In this document: piece after piece, positions 26,711 through 36,099 of the stretch
Layout of the letters: each line of letters opens with the position of its first letter
How positions within the stretch are numbered: position 1 is the first letter of the stretch
NCBI GenBank assembly: GCA_016713535.1
Contig: JADJOY010000043.1
Coordinates: 48,031-112,030 of the forward strand
Length of the DNA stretch: 64,000 bases
Reading direction: 5' to 3'
Source: JADJOY01 sp016713535 [NCBI: Deltaproteobacteria bacterium]
GTDB lineage: Bacteria > JADJOY01
Notes under the pieces: model-generated
Database searches by the model: none
What the model was told of the DNA's origin: nothing
Seen by the model: only the letters and a program-made list of their open reading frames with translations
Position numbers and translations under genes: made by a program

Positions 26711-28498
26711 TCAGCCCCGCGGCTCGCCGGTTCCCTCGGCCAACGTGAGGTAGTGATCGACCAAAAGACCTGCGAACGACTCCTTGCGGCCGCTCGGCCA
26801 GTCGACGTCGACCCGCTCGATGGCCGACGAGGCGCCCAGGCCGAAGTGCAGCACCTTCCAACGCGACGAGTGGACCGAGGTACCGCCGGCCACCACCTCG
26901 CCGCGTTGCGTGACGCCGTCCGCGGTCACCCGCGCGACCGCCCCGACCGCGGCGCGGTTCGGCCCCGGGCTGCGGAGCCGCAGCCCGAGCCAGTGGTTCC
27001 CGCTCGCACAGCGGTTCCGGTATACGCCGGCGCGTTGCCCCAGGTTCGCGACCACCAGATCCAGGCAGCCATCGAGATCCAGGTCCACGACACCGACCCC
27101 TCGGCTCCAGCGCCGGTCCTCGACCCCGGCGCCCTCGACGATCCGGAACGTCCCGCCCTCGTTCATGAGCAGCGCGTTCGGCTGATCCTCGACGTCGGGC
27201 GTATCGTCGGGCGGCATGTGCCCGAACGGGACGTAAAGGTCGAGCCAGCCGTCGTTGTCGATGTCGAGGAACTCGGGGCCCCACGACACCACCCGCGACG
27301 CGGCCTCGCTCGCCGGACGCGAGGCGGTCTCGGCGGTCACGTCCTCGAACACCAGCCCACCGAGGTTGCGGTACAGGTGCTCACCGTCGGTGTGCGTGGG
27401 TGGCCACAACATGTTGGTCACGTACATGTCCTGCCGCCCGTCGCGGTCGACGTCGCCGAGGGCGAGCCCCATCCCCGCGCCCACCAGCGAGCAGCCGCAC
27501 TCATCGGTCACCGGCGTGAACTTCCAGCCGCCTTGCGCATCCGGGCCGTCGTTACGGAACAACTGGTTGGGCGTGACCTCGGCACCGAAGTCGTTGACGA
27601 CGTAGAGATCGGGGTCGCCGTCGGCGTCGAAGTCCGACCAGGTTCCCAGGAACGAAGAGGCCGCGCGCCGCTCCACGGGGAGCAGCTCGCTCGCGTCCCG
27701 GAACGTGCCGTCACCCTCGTTGCGGAACAGGTGGCCGGGCTGGACCACGTCCGTCCGATCGGACGTGGGTGACCCACCGGAGCCACCGTCGGGCCACGGC
27801 AGCCGCATCCAAGGCGGCAGCCGAGGAATCGGCGACGTCGGCACCGACCACCAGTCCGTGACGTACGCGTCGAGGTCGCCGTCGCGGTCGTAGTCGGCGA
27901 ACGAGATCGAGCTCGATCGACCCGGATCGTCGAGACCCGAGGCCGCGCTCACGTCGGTGAAGTGATCGCCGTCGTTGCGGAGGACACGGTCGCGGCCCGA
28001 GCCCACCAGGAACAGGTCCGGGTCGCCATCGGCGTCGTGATCGGCGAACGCGGCGCCGATCGTGCGCGCCTCGCTGGAGGCGACCGCCCAGCGCTCACTC
28101 CCGTCGTCGAACGTGCCGTCACCACGGTTGAGGAAGAGCCGGTTCGACCCGCCCAACGAGGTGATCAAGACGTCGGGATCTCCGTCCCGGTCCACGTCGG
28201 CGATCGCGACGCCCCCGCCGACCGACCAGTCGTCGATCGGATTCTCCGTCGCGAAGACCGAGTCGTCGTGGACGATCCCGACCCTCTCGCCGACCTCCTC
28301 GAAGTAGCGCCCAGGTGGCACGAACGCCGGTGACCGCGGCTCGGCCACGCGCTGGGCGGTCAGCGACGGCAACCCGAACGCCGCCGCGGCGACGCCGGTA
28401 GCCAGGGCGACCCCGAGCGCGATGCCCGCTCGAGGAGGCCGACGCCCGGCGCCCGGGACTCGATGCCCGGCACTGGCGCGCTTGCTGTCGGCAGCCAT
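26711..28498 (-). CDS. Secreted FG-GAP/VCBS repeat protein with ASPIC/UnbV C-terminal domain (copy B)
   Basis: About 595 residues. A signal anchor (IALGVALATGVAAAAFGL) precedes a seven-bladed propeller of FG-GAP repeats, recognised from repeated calcium loops such as DVDRDGDPDVLI, DHDADGDPDLFL, DYDRDGDLDAYV, DFDADGDPDLYVV, DIDNDGWLDLYV and DLDLDGCLDLVV. The end is an ASPIC/UnbV domain (GNHWLGLRLRS, VDWPSGRKESF). Such proteins are extracellular and CRTAC1-like; function is unknown. ATG, GTG and ATG starts at 28513, 28507 and 28498 are possible. It is 118 bp downstream of a close paralogue and shares its last 170 residues almost identically. Confidence 0.88.
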   Translation of the reverse strand: MAADSKRASAGHRVPGAGRRPPRAGIALGVALATGVAAAAFGLPSLTAQRVAEPRSPAFVPPGRYFEEVGERVGIVHDDSVFATENPIDDWSVGGGVAIADVDRDGDPDVLITSLGGSNRLFLNRGDGTFDDGSERWAVASSEARTIGAAFADHDADGDPDLFLVGSGRDRVLRNDGDHFTDVSAASGLDDPGRSSSISFADYDRDGDLDAYVTDWWSVPTSPIPRLPPWMRLPWPDGGSGGSPTSDRTDVVQPGHLFRNEGDGTFRDASELLPVERRAASSFLGTWSDFDADGDPDLYVVNDFGAEVTPNQLFRNDGPDAQGGWKFTPVTDECGCSLVGAGMGLALGDVDRDGRQDMYVTNMLWPPTHTDGEHLYRNLGGLVFEDVTAETASRPASEAASRVVSWGPEFLDIDNDGWLDLYVPFGHMPPDDTPDVEDQPNALLMNEGGTFRIVEGAGVEDRRWSRGVGVVDLDLDGCLDLVVANLGQRAGVYRNRCASGNHWLGLRLRSPGPNRAAVGAVARVTADGVTQRGEVVAGGTSVHSSRWKVLHFGLGASSAIERVDVDWPSGRKESFAGLLVDHYLTLAEGTGEPRG

Positions 28499-28616
28499 GA
28501 CCGTCACGTCCATCCTCCGAGCGGGCTCGATCGCTCACGCCCCGACGATTTCGATGATCGGTGCGTCGCGGAGCTGCGGTCAAGCGGATGGAAACGCGAG
28601 TCCGATGATGATCGAC

Positions 28617-30311
28617 TCACCGGGCCTCGGTTCTCGCCTCGCCGCTTCCCTCGATCAACGTGAGGTAGTGGTCGACCGGAGGGCCGACGAAAGTTTCCTT
28701 TCGTCCGCTCGGCCAGTCGACCTCGACCCGCTCGACGGCCGTCGCCACGCCCAGCCCGAAGTGCAGCACCTTCCAGCGCGACGAGTGCACCGAGGTGCCG
28801 CCGGCCACCACCTCGCCCCGCTGCGTGACGCCGCCGGACGTCACCCGCGCGACCGCCCCGACCGCGGCGCGGTTCGGCCCCGGGCTGCTGAGCCGCAGCC
28901 CGAGCCAGTGGTTCCCGCTCGCACAGCGATTCCGGTACACGCCGGCGCGTTGCCCCAGGTTCGCGACCACCAGATCCAGGCAGCCGTCCAGGTCCAGGTC
29001 CACGACACCCACGCCGCGGCTCCAGCGCCGGTCCTCGGCTCCGCTGTCGTCGACGAGCCGGAAGCTCCCGCCCTCGCTCATGAGCAGCGCGTTCGGCTGG
29101 TCCTCGACGTCCGGGGTCTCGTCGGGGAAGCGACCGGTGCCATCGCTCGCGGGCCGTGAGGACGTGGCGAGCGTGACGTCCTCGAACACCAGGCCGCCGA
29201 GGTTGCGGTAGAAGTGCTCGCCATCGGTCCGGGTCTTCGCCCACAACATGTTCGACACGTAGATGTCCTGGCGCCCGTCGCGATCGACGTCGCCGAGAGC
29301 GAGCCCCATCCCCGCTCCGACCATGGCGCAGCCACACTCCGCGCTCACCGGCGTGAACCGCCACCGACCGTCCGCGCCGGGTCCGTCGTTGCGGTAGAGC
29401 TGGTTGGGCTGGACGAACGCCGCGAAGTCGTTGACGACGTAGAGATCCGGGTCGCCGTCGGCGTCGAAGTCCGACCACGTCGCGACGAACGAGGGAGTAC
29501 CGCGGCGCTCGGGTGGCAGGAGATCGCTCACGTCCCGGAACGTGCCGTCCCCCTCGTTGCGGAACAGGTGGCCGGGCTGGATCACGCCGGTGAGGTCGAC
29601 CTTCGGCGGCCACTCCTGGCGCTCGCGGACCCAAGGCAAGAGCATCGCCGGTGTCCGCTTCGGCGACGGAACGTTCCACCACGCGGTCACGTACGCGTCG
29701 AGATCGCCGTCGCCGTCGTAGTCCGCGAACGAGATCGAGGTCGAGCGGCCCGGATCGAAGAGGCCGGCCGCGCCGGTCACGTCCGTGAAGTGCCCCGCGT
29801 CGTTGCGCAGGACGTGATCCGGACCGTCGCGCATCAGGAACAGATCGGGGTCACCGTCGTCGTCGTGGTCGGCGAAGGCGGCGCCGATCGTGCGCGCCTC
29901 GTGGCCCGCCACTCCCCACGCTTCGCTCCCGTCCTCGAAGGTGCCGTCACCCCGGTTGAGGAACAGGCGATTGGACGCCCCGAGGGAGGTCAGGAACACG
30001 TCCGGATCACCGTCGCCGTCGACGTCGTCCACCGCCACCCCGCCCCCCGCGGTCCAGTCGTCGAACGGGTTGTCGGTCGGGAAGGTCGCGTCGTCGTGGA
30101 CCAAGCCCGTGCGCTCGCCCACCTCGTCGAAGTAGCGCCCCCGGGGCGCCGGAGCGGGAGATCGCGGTGCGGCCACCTGCGGCAACGGGTGCGGGAGCGC
30201 CATCAGGTACGAGAGGACGGCGTACGCGGCCCCGGCGAGCACGAGCAACGTGCCGAGCACGCCGAAGAGCCACCTCCGCCAGCGTCGCTTCGAGGAACGG
30301 CTCGGGGCCAC
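28617..30311 (-). CDS. Secreted FG-GAP/VCBS repeat protein with ASPIC/UnbV C-terminal domain (copy A)
   Basis: A 564-residue paralogue of the downstream gene with the same layout: N-terminal signal anchor (WLFGVLGTLLVLAGAAYAVL), FG-GAP calcium loops (DVDGDGDPDVFL, DHDDDGDPDLFL, DYDGDGDLDAYV, DVDRDGRQDIYV) and an ASPIC/UnbV end. Compared with copy B it lacks 26 residues between SRPAS and TPDVED, which removes one calcium loop (FLDIDNDGWLDLYV in copy B). It starts with GTG at 30311, 18 bp after the stop of the M19-like lipoprotein gene, so all three form an operon read leftwards. Confidence 0.88.
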   Translation of the reverse strand: MAPSRSSKRRWRRWLFGVLGTLLVLAGAAYAVLSYLMALPHPLPQVAAPRSPAPAPRGRYFDEVGERTGLVHDDATFPTDNPFDDWTAGGGVAVDDVDGDGDPDVFLTSLGASNRLFLNRGDGTFEDGSEAWGVAGHEARTIGAAFADHDDDGDPDLFLMRDGPDHVLRNDAGHFTDVTGAAGLFDPGRSTSISFADYDGDGDLDAYVTAWWNVPSPKRTPAMLLPWVRERQEWPPKVDLTGVIQPGHLFRNEGDGTFRDVSDLLPPERRGTPSFVATWSDFDADGDPDLYVVNDFAAFVQPNQLYRNDGPGADGRWRFTPVSAECGCAMVGAGMGLALGDVDRDGRQDIYVSNMLWAKTRTDGEHFYRNLGGLVFEDVTLATSSRPASDGTGRFPDETPDVEDQPNALLMSEGGSFRLVDDSGAEDRRWSRGVGVVDLDLDGCLDLVVANLGQRAGVYRNRCASGNHWLGLRLSSPGPNRAAVGAVARVTSGGVTQRGEVVAGGTSVHSSRWKVLHFGLGVATAVERVEVDWPSGRKETFVGPPVDHYLTLIEGSGEARTEAR

Positions 30312-30329
30312 CGTGCGTCACCCGCTCCG

Positions 30330-32624
30330 TCAGCGCAGCGCCGCCGCGCGCGCCTCGGCACGCTCCCACATGCGGATGTAGCCCTCGGCGGAGCGGAACA
30401 GCGGCTCGAGGTCGCGATCCGTGAAGCCCACCGAGCGCGAGTCCTGGATCAGCTCGGGCAGGAGCCCGATGTGGATCATGCCCTCGGTCGCGAAGTCGAT
30501 CGCGCGGTTGCCGAGCCGCGGCGGGTCGAGCTCGACGTCACCGGCGTACGACCGGAACGGATACGTGACCGGATCGGCTTGACCCGGCGGGCAATCGCTG
30601 TCCGACCCGAAGCGCGGCCGAGGCCCGCCCGCGAAGCCGTTGAAGTCGAAGCCGAAGCCCTGCGCCGGGTAGAGGCCGTGCTCGGCGATGCTCTCGATCC
30701 GCGCTCGGAACTCGCCGGTGCGGTCCGGGCGGTTCGGGTCCTGGCAACGAGGCAATCCGGTCGTCGAGACACCGCCGAGCGTGTAGAGGTCGCCCCGGTT
30801 GTCGCTGCCGTGGCTTCCCACCGCGGGATAGTCGTAGCGGTGCAGCAGCTCGTAGGCGCGCTGGTAGGAGCGCCGCGGCAGGTGGTCGACCTCGATGAGC
30901 ATGCCGCGCTTCATCATCTCGACCAGCAGCGTCTCGCCGAGCGGCTGGAGGGTGGCGTTCTGGCAGTAGTTGCCCTGGGCGGGACCGGCGAGCAGCCCGC
31001 CGAGGTATGGCAGGAACGTCTTGAACGGCTCCTCGAAGACGGCGCCGTACGGGAACACCGGCGGCGCGTCGTAGACCGCGCGCGGCCGGTTGAGGCCGCC
31101 AAACGTGAGCCCGCCCCAGTCGAACACCGAGCCCACATCGGGACACTCCACGTCGGTGTAGTTCGTGAACCGCCCGGTGTTGGCGATGTTTGCGAGCTCG
31201 AGGATCCCGCGGCTGCCGTCGCCAGGGCTGAACCCGTTGTCGGCCTTGTGCACCGGGAACAGCCCGCGCACTCCGAGGGCGTAGTAGCGGTCGAGCTTCT
31301 CCCGCACCATGGCGTCGTCGCAGAGCGGATAGCCGGGACGTGGGTCGAGGAAGCAGTCGAAGAGGTTGGTGGTCTCGATGCCCAGGATCACCGCGAGTTT
31401 GCCGTCGCCGATGACCCGCCGAGCCTCGGCGGGTGAGGTCACGACCCGGAACCAGCCCTTCCCTGGACCGCCCGCGTGCGCGTCGATGTACCGCTCGAGC
31501 GCGTAGGTCGCGTCGATCTCGCGGTCGACCGACACCATCTCGTTGCACGAGATCCGCGGCGTCTGGGTCTGGACCTTCTGCGTCATCTCGCACAGCACCT
31601 CGTTGGTGGTCGCGTGCTGCACCATCAACCGCATGCCCGCGAGGTAGGCGCGCTCGAGCCAGCGGTAGTACATGACCTGGTGGGTCGAGGTCCTCCACGA
31701 GCGCGGCCAGTCGGTGAACTCCGGATAGCCCTCGGTGTGGTGATTGAAGGAGCCGAGGTCGCCGGTGAGGACGATGCGCGCGAACTTGGCCCAGTCGACG
31801 TCATGGCCGTCGAACACGTAGCTCACGAGATCGCCGCGGCCGTCCCGGCCATGGAAGGGCTCGCAGCTCGGCAGCGCGTGCTCGACGCCGAGCGGGTGAA
31901 ACGGCGCGCCGTGGAAGACGCCACCGGCGCCGAAGCCCAGATGGGTGAACAGGTGCTCGTGGGCGTCGACGAGGCCGAACAGGTCGCCATCGTCGAAGCG
32001 GGTCTTGGTGACGGATCCCTCGGCATCGAGCGTGAGGTCCTCGAACGGCGTGCAGCCGCTGGTCTCGACGAACGCGACCGGTAGCGCGCGCCCCCGGTCC
32101 TCCACCAGCCCGCTCACGCCGAGGTACCGGCCGGTGGCGACGTTCGTGAGCACGAAGCGCGGCGAGGCGCTGCCCGCGGGCCTCCCCAGCTCCTCGACCT
32201 TCCACAGCGCCGGCGAGACGAAGCCGTCCTCGTTCCGGGATAGGTCGGACTCGAGGTGCTCGACCCTGGCGAGCTCCCCTCCCTCGGCGCCGAACAGGTA
32301 GCGTCGATCGGCGTCGCGAAGCAGGTAGACCCCGAGGTCCGCCGGCTCGGTGATCAGGGTCGCCGCCCCGCTCACGCCGAGCGCGTCGAACGCGAAGCCC
32401 GCGCCGTCGCCGGTCGCCGCCAGGAACCGGCCCGCCGCCCCGCCGCCGCCCGCCGCGGCGAGCGCGTGGCAGCCGCCCGCCAGCGCGTAGACCGCGTCGC
32501 TCGCCTCCGCGAGCGCGGGCAGCTCGGCTCCGTCGCCACAACCGGCCCCGAGGATCGCCGCGAGCGCGACCGCGCTCGTCGAGCCGAATCGCCACCCGCA
32601 CCCACGTTTCCCGACTCGCGCCAT
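30330..32624 (-). CDS. Lipoprotein with M19 (renal dipeptidase-like) amidohydrolase domain
   Basis: A 764-residue protein from ATG at 32622-32624. The signal peptide ends ILGAGCGDG, a lipobox. Residues 40-190 look like a beta-trefoil/fascin-type domain (RYLFGAEGGELARV, GRYLGVSGLV). The rest resembles the membrane dipeptidase/amidohydrolase fold: DAHEHLFTHLGFG (metal HxH), AVILGIETTNLFD, PVHKADNGF, LIEVDHLPRRS and AVGSHGSDNRGDLY supply likely metal ligands. It probably hydrolyses a dipeptide or lactone-like substrate on the cell surface. It leads an operon with the two UnbV proteins, which could be its partners or receptors. Confidence 0.82.
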   Translation of the reverse strand: MARVGKRGCGWRFGSTSAVALAAILGAGCGDGAELPALAEASDAVYALAGGCHALAAAGGGGAAGRFLAATGDGAGFAFDALGVSGAATLITEPADLGVYLLRDADRRYLFGAEGGELARVEHLESDLSRNEDGFVSPALWKVEELGRPAGSASPRFVLTNVATGRYLGVSGLVEDRGRALPVAFVETSGCTPFEDLTLDAEGSVTKTRFDDGDLFGLVDAHEHLFTHLGFGAGGVFHGAPFHPLGVEHALPSCEPFHGRDGRGDLVSYVFDGHDVDWAKFARIVLTGDLGSFNHHTEGYPEFTDWPRSWRTSTHQVMYYRWLERAYLAGMRLMVQHATTNEVLCEMTQKVQTQTPRISCNEMVSVDREIDATYALERYIDAHAGGPGKGWFRVVTSPAEARRVIGDGKLAVILGIETTNLFDCFLDPRPGYPLCDDAMVREKLDRYYALGVRGLFPVHKADNGFSPGDGSRGILELANIANTGRFTNYTDVECPDVGSVFDWGGLTFGGLNRPRAVYDAPPVFPYGAVFEEPFKTFLPYLGGLLAGPAQGNYCQNATLQPLGETLLVEMMKRGMLIEVDHLPRRSYQRAYELLHRYDYPAVGSHGSDNRGDLYTLGGVSTTGLPRCQDPNRPDRTGEFRARIESIAEHGLYPAQGFGFDFNGFAGGPRPRFGSDSDCPPGQADPVTYPFRSYAGDVELDPPRLGNRAIDFATEGMIHIGLLPELIQDSRSVGFTDRDLEPLFRSAEGYIRMWERAEARAAALR

Positions 32625-32843
32625 GGCCCCATTCCGGGCGGCCGATGGCAAAGACCGCGCCCCCCGAGCGCAGCGAGCTCCGCGACCGGCTCGACCGCCG
32701 CGGCCCCAAGCTCTCACTCACCGGGCACGCCGCGCAACCCCCCAAGATCGTTCACCGATCCCTCGTCGCTCGACGCGACTGGCGATCCCGCCGGGGCGCG
32801 CGTCTTCACGATCGCGGATTTCTCGTCGCGATCCGGGAACAAA

Positions 32844-32878
32844 CCGTTGCGTGAGGTCTCTCACACACGAAGCAACGG
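32844..32878 (+). promoter_or_regulatory. Bulged hairpin upstream of the repeat-protein gene
   Basis: The arm CCGTTGCGTGAG (32844-32855) pairs with CTCAC (32860-32864) and, after a 7-base bulge, GCAACGG (32872-32878). It lies 75 bp upstream of the start at 32954 within the 329-bp divergent region 32625-32953, where no gene is seen. It may be a leader-RNA structure or a two-part operator; nothing in it matches a known riboswitch. Confidence 0.4.
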
Positions 32879-32953
32879 GCCGCGTCGACCGGTGCCGAGC
32901 TTCGAAACCGGTTCCTTCCCACCTACCCACGTTCCGAAGCGAGGTCCTTCACC

Positions 32954-34459
32954 ATGAGCTCTCGACGACGCGCCGCCTCCGGCGCACCCCTCCGCGACAC
33001 GGCCCTCGGCGCCGCGATCGTGCTCGGCGCCCTCGCCGCGCCCGGTGCGGCCCACGCCCAGTCGGCGATCATCTACGGCTCCGTCTCCAACTTCGACATC
33101 TCGAACGACACCGGCCGCATCTGCCACGGCTTCCGCATCGACCTCGACGGCGCCACGCAGAACCAGAGCCCGTATTCGTTCAACGCCGAGCGCTACGGCA
33201 CGCCGCGCTCGGAGCCTTACTCGGGTGGCATCAGCGTCATCTACGAGAGCCCGCGCAACCCACTCACCGGCGCGTTCACGGAGCGAACCCTCCCACACAC
33301 GGTGCCGTGGTTCCCGGGCCAGTGCTACCAGTGGAATCCGCTCACGTACCAGGACTCGGGCTGCGAGCACTTCGGCACCGCCCGCGGGCCGGAGCGCATC
33401 ACGGCGGCGCGCGGCCGCTGGCTGTGCGAGGACCCGGACGACCACACGGTGATCGCGCCGGTCGAGCCGCCCACCGCGGTTCCGTTCCCGAGCTACTCGA
33501 TCCAGCCGCCGCCCGCCGCGAACCAGCCGCCCGCGGTGGTGATCGAGATCCCCGCACCGGTGCCGCCCCGGCCGGCGCCCATCCCCCAGTATGGCGACGC
33601 GTCCTGGATCCGCGTGTTCGTGACCGAGATGGAGCGCGAGGTGAACCTCGACGAGCTCGTCGCGGACAATCCGGCCGTGGTCCCGATGGACGCCGCCCAG
33701 CTCGAGTCCGACTGGGACCTGCTCCAGGCCGATCCGCCGGGCGAGGGAGGGGGCAACCACCGGCAGAAGCGCAACGGCCGTGACCTGAAGCCGACCACCC
33801 GCTCGGTCGTTCGCCGCATCGAGACCTACGAATACACGGGCGCTTACGACCCGATCAACCACCTCGCGCTGTGCGCCGACGGCACGTGCACGGCGCCCGC
33901 GGTGGACGAGGTCGGCGACCTGGTCAGCACGCAGATGACCGCGGTCAACGTCCAGTCCGACTCGCTCACGGTGACCAGGAGTGGCACGGGGCCGGCAACG
34001 TCGACTCCTCCGACAAGGTGATCTCGTGCGGCAGCAAGTGCGTGTCGCCGTACAGCGCCGGCTCGCTGGTCCAGCTCACCGCCAAGGCGTCGAGCGGCAG
34101 CGTGTTCGCAGGTTGGACCGGCCTCTGCACCGGCACCGCGAGCACTTGCACGGTGTCGGTGAGCGGCCACGCGGACGTGGGCGCGGTCTTCACGGCACAG
34201 CCCAAGGGCGGAGGTGGCGGCGGTGGCGGTGGCGGCAAGCCCACGACGTACAGGATCGGCGTCACGACCAAGGGCAAGGGCACCGTCGCCAGCAGCCCCT
34301 CGGCGGCGAGCTACGCGGCCGGCACCTCGGTGACGCTCACCCGCGATCCCCGATCCCGGTCAGCCCTGGATCGGCTGGGGCGGTGCCTGCACCGGCACCG
34401 CGGTGAGCTGCACGGTGGTGACCAACTCGAACCTCTCGGTGACCGCGAACTTCCGCTGA
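32954..34459 (+). CDS. Secreted protein with C-terminal bacterial B-repeats, two frameshifts
   Basis: About 501 residues when two one-base breaks are repaired. A signal peptide (AAIVLGALAAPGAAHAQS) leads an unrecognised domain rich in Tyr, Pro and Asp (YGSVSNFDISNDTGRICHGF). After SLTVTRSGTG the frame breaks in a GGGG run near 33988; the next frame gives a glycine-rich linker and InlB/Flg_new-type repeats: SAGSLVQLTAKASSGSVFAG then WTGLCTGTASTCTV. A second break in a CCC run near 34347 restores WIGWGGACTGTAVSCTV ending at 34459. Lone Cys pairs per repeat suggest disulfides. Likely a cell-surface or matrix protein; function unknown. A strong terminator follows. Confidence 0.78.
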
Positions 34460-34482
34460 TCGTCGGTCGCGGGTAGTCCCCG

Positions 34483-34518
34483 GGGAACGGGCTTCGGCCC
34501 GTTCCCTGTTTGCGTTTT
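34483..34518 (+). terminator. Intrinsic terminator with UUCG loop
   Basis: Ten-bp perfect stem GGGAACGGGC / GCCCGTTCCC around a TTCG tetraloop (34483-34506), followed by TGTTTGCGTTTT. It lies 24 bp after the stop at 34459, which supports that repaired stop as the true gene end. Confidence 0.88.
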
Positions 34519-34531
34519 CGCGTTGGCGCGC

Positions 34532-34867
34532 TCAGCGCTCGCAGTGGAGCGCGAGCCAGACGCTCGGCTCGCTGGGGTGGGTCCACGTCACGCGGTGGCG
34601 AACGTGGGCGGGGATCCACAGCCAGTCCCCAGGCACGACCTGGCGCTCGCCGTCCTCACCCTCGAACGCGAGCCGCGCCGCCCCCGAGAGCAGCACCACC
34701 CACTCGTCGCGCTCCTGGTCGTACCACTCGCCCGGCGGAGTCGCGTGGCCGAGCGACACGATCCGCTCGAGGCGAAGCGCGGCGCGCTCGAGCAGCACGT
34801 CGATTCGCTCCGCAGGAAGCTCGCTCGGGATCCCTTTGAACAGGTTCTGCGCTGGACCGTCGCTCAC
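34532..34867 (-). CDS. Small cupin-domain protein
   Basis: A 111-residue single cupin from GTG at 34865-34867, preceded by GGGGGGAGG. The cupin motifs are PPGEWYDQERDEWVVLLSG and VVPGDWLWIPAHVRHRVTWT, with Glu/His residues that can bind a metal. Similar one-domain cupins act as sugar isomerase relatives, metal dioxygenase-like proteins or binding proteins; the substrate is not predictable. The gene stands between the convergent terminator at 34483 and the cytochrome gene upstream (64 bp), with which it may be cotranscribed. Confidence 0.85.
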   Translation of the reverse strand: MSDGPAQNLFKGIPSELPAERIDVLLERAALRLERIVSLGHATPPGEWYDQERDEWVVLLSGAARLAFEGEDGERQVVPGDWLWIPAHVRHRVTWTHPSEPSVWLALHCER

Positions 34868-34931
34868 GCCTCCCCCCTGCTCGAGCGCGCGGGATGCGCG
34901 GCGTGGCACCGCGGCGCGGTCCGCGCCGATG

Positions 34932-36077
34932 TTACGGGAGGGGTTGCGCTCGATCCAGCCCGGCCACCCGACCGCGCGACCCCGCGCCCGCCGGCGCCGC
35001 GTCCTCCCGCGAGCGGCGCACACGCGGGTGGAGACCCGAGATCCAGCGCTCGATCAGCGCGAGCGCCTGCGCGTCTTGCGCCACGGTGCCGAGCGGCGGC
35101 ATCTGCGACGACGGCCGCCGCAAGCGCATCCGCGCCACGATCGCGCTGCGCTCCGGCGCCCCGGCGCGACCCGCCGTGAGTCGTCCGGGGCGACCCCGGC
35201 ACCACGAACTCTCCGGCCACGTCCACGGCCGTGCGCAGCGCGGGCTCGGCCGCGTCGGGCGGCGCCGCCACGTCGTGGCGCAGCACGAAGCCGAGGCGCG
35301 CGAGGGGCCGCGCGCGTCGTGGCAGCCGCCACAGTTGCCGGCGAGGTAGCCGAGTGCCGCGCGCTCGATCGGATCGGCGGTGCGGATCCGGGGTGGATCT
35401 CGCACCCACTCGGGCCTCGGCGGCGCGAGCAGGCCCTTCGCGACGAGCGTCGCGAGCGTCACCGCGCCGGGTGGCGGCGGCTCGGCGTGGGGCGCGAGCG
35501 GGTCGCGATCGTCGGAGAGCTGCAAGGCGTCGAAGCCGAGCACCGGCGAGCCGCCGTGGCAGGACTCGCAGTCGGCGAGCCCGGGGATCGAGTGGCGGCG
35601 CGGCGCACCCACGTCCACGGCGTCCGGGACTCCGTCCGGAGGCACGAGCGTCGCATCGTCCTGGGCCTCGTTCCACACGTAGGTCGCGAACACCCAGTGC
35701 TGCGCGCTCGCTCGCCACGAGAAGCGCGTCTCGACCTTGCGGCCGTTCCACGCGAACTCCTTCCACAGCCTGGTGCCGACCGGGAACTGCCACGCGTCCG
35801 GGTCCGCGACGTCGATCCGCGCGCCGGGCGGCAGATGGATCCAGCGCGACTTCACGGCGCCGTCGGTCCACAGCGGGTACTGCGGCGAGAACGGGCGGTT
35901 GGCGGGGTCGACCTCGCCGTGCGCCGTGTAGAGTTCCGTCGCCGAGAGCCGCGCCGGCGCCGCCGGCAGCTCCGCGGACGGCGCGCGCGCAGCGCTGAAC
36001 GCCACCGCGAGTCCGGCGACCGCAGCGAGCACCGCCAGCCGCGCGGCGGGCGGGTTCCGATCAGCCAGGGTCTTCAT
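34932..36077 (-). CDS. Periplasmic di-heme c-type cytochrome (SO2930-like), internal frameshifts
   Basis: About 381 residues. A signal peptide (LAVLAAVAGLAVAFSAARA) is followed by a beta-rich domain (YPLWTDGAVKSRWIHLPPG, WQFPVGTRLWKEF, AQHWVFATYVWNEAQDDA) and two heme c motifs, CESCH and CGGCH. This layout matches the SO2930 family of di-heme cytochromes as I recall it. Two opposite one-base breaks, in a CCCC run near 35313 and a GGGG run near 35190, put about 42 residues in the wrong frame; the other frame there reads LARLGFVLRHDVAAPPDA and AVDVAGEFVVPGS, which fits better. It follows a mono-heme cytochrome gene by 22 bp, so the two likely work together in electron transfer. Confidence 0.8.
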   Translation of the reverse strand: MKTLADRNPPAARLAVLAAVAGLAVAFSAARAPSAELPAAPARLSATELYTAHGEVDPANRPFSPQYPLWTDGAVKSRWIHLPPGARIDVADPDAWQFPVGTRLWKEFAWNGRKVETRFSWRASAQHWVFATYVWNEAQDDATLVPPDGVPDAVDVGAPRRHSIPGLADCESCHGGSPVLGFDALQLSDDRDPLAPHAEPPPPGAVTLATLVAKGLLAPPRPEWVRDPPRIRTADPIERAALGYLAGNCGGCHDARGPSRASASCCATTWRRRPTRPSPRCARPWTWPESSWCRGRPGRLTAGRAGAPERSAIVARMRLRRPSSQMPPLGTVAQDAQALALIERWISGLHPRVRRSREDAAPAGAGSRGRVAGLDRAQPLP

Positions 36078-36099
36078 CGACGCACCTCGCTCGGCGGGC

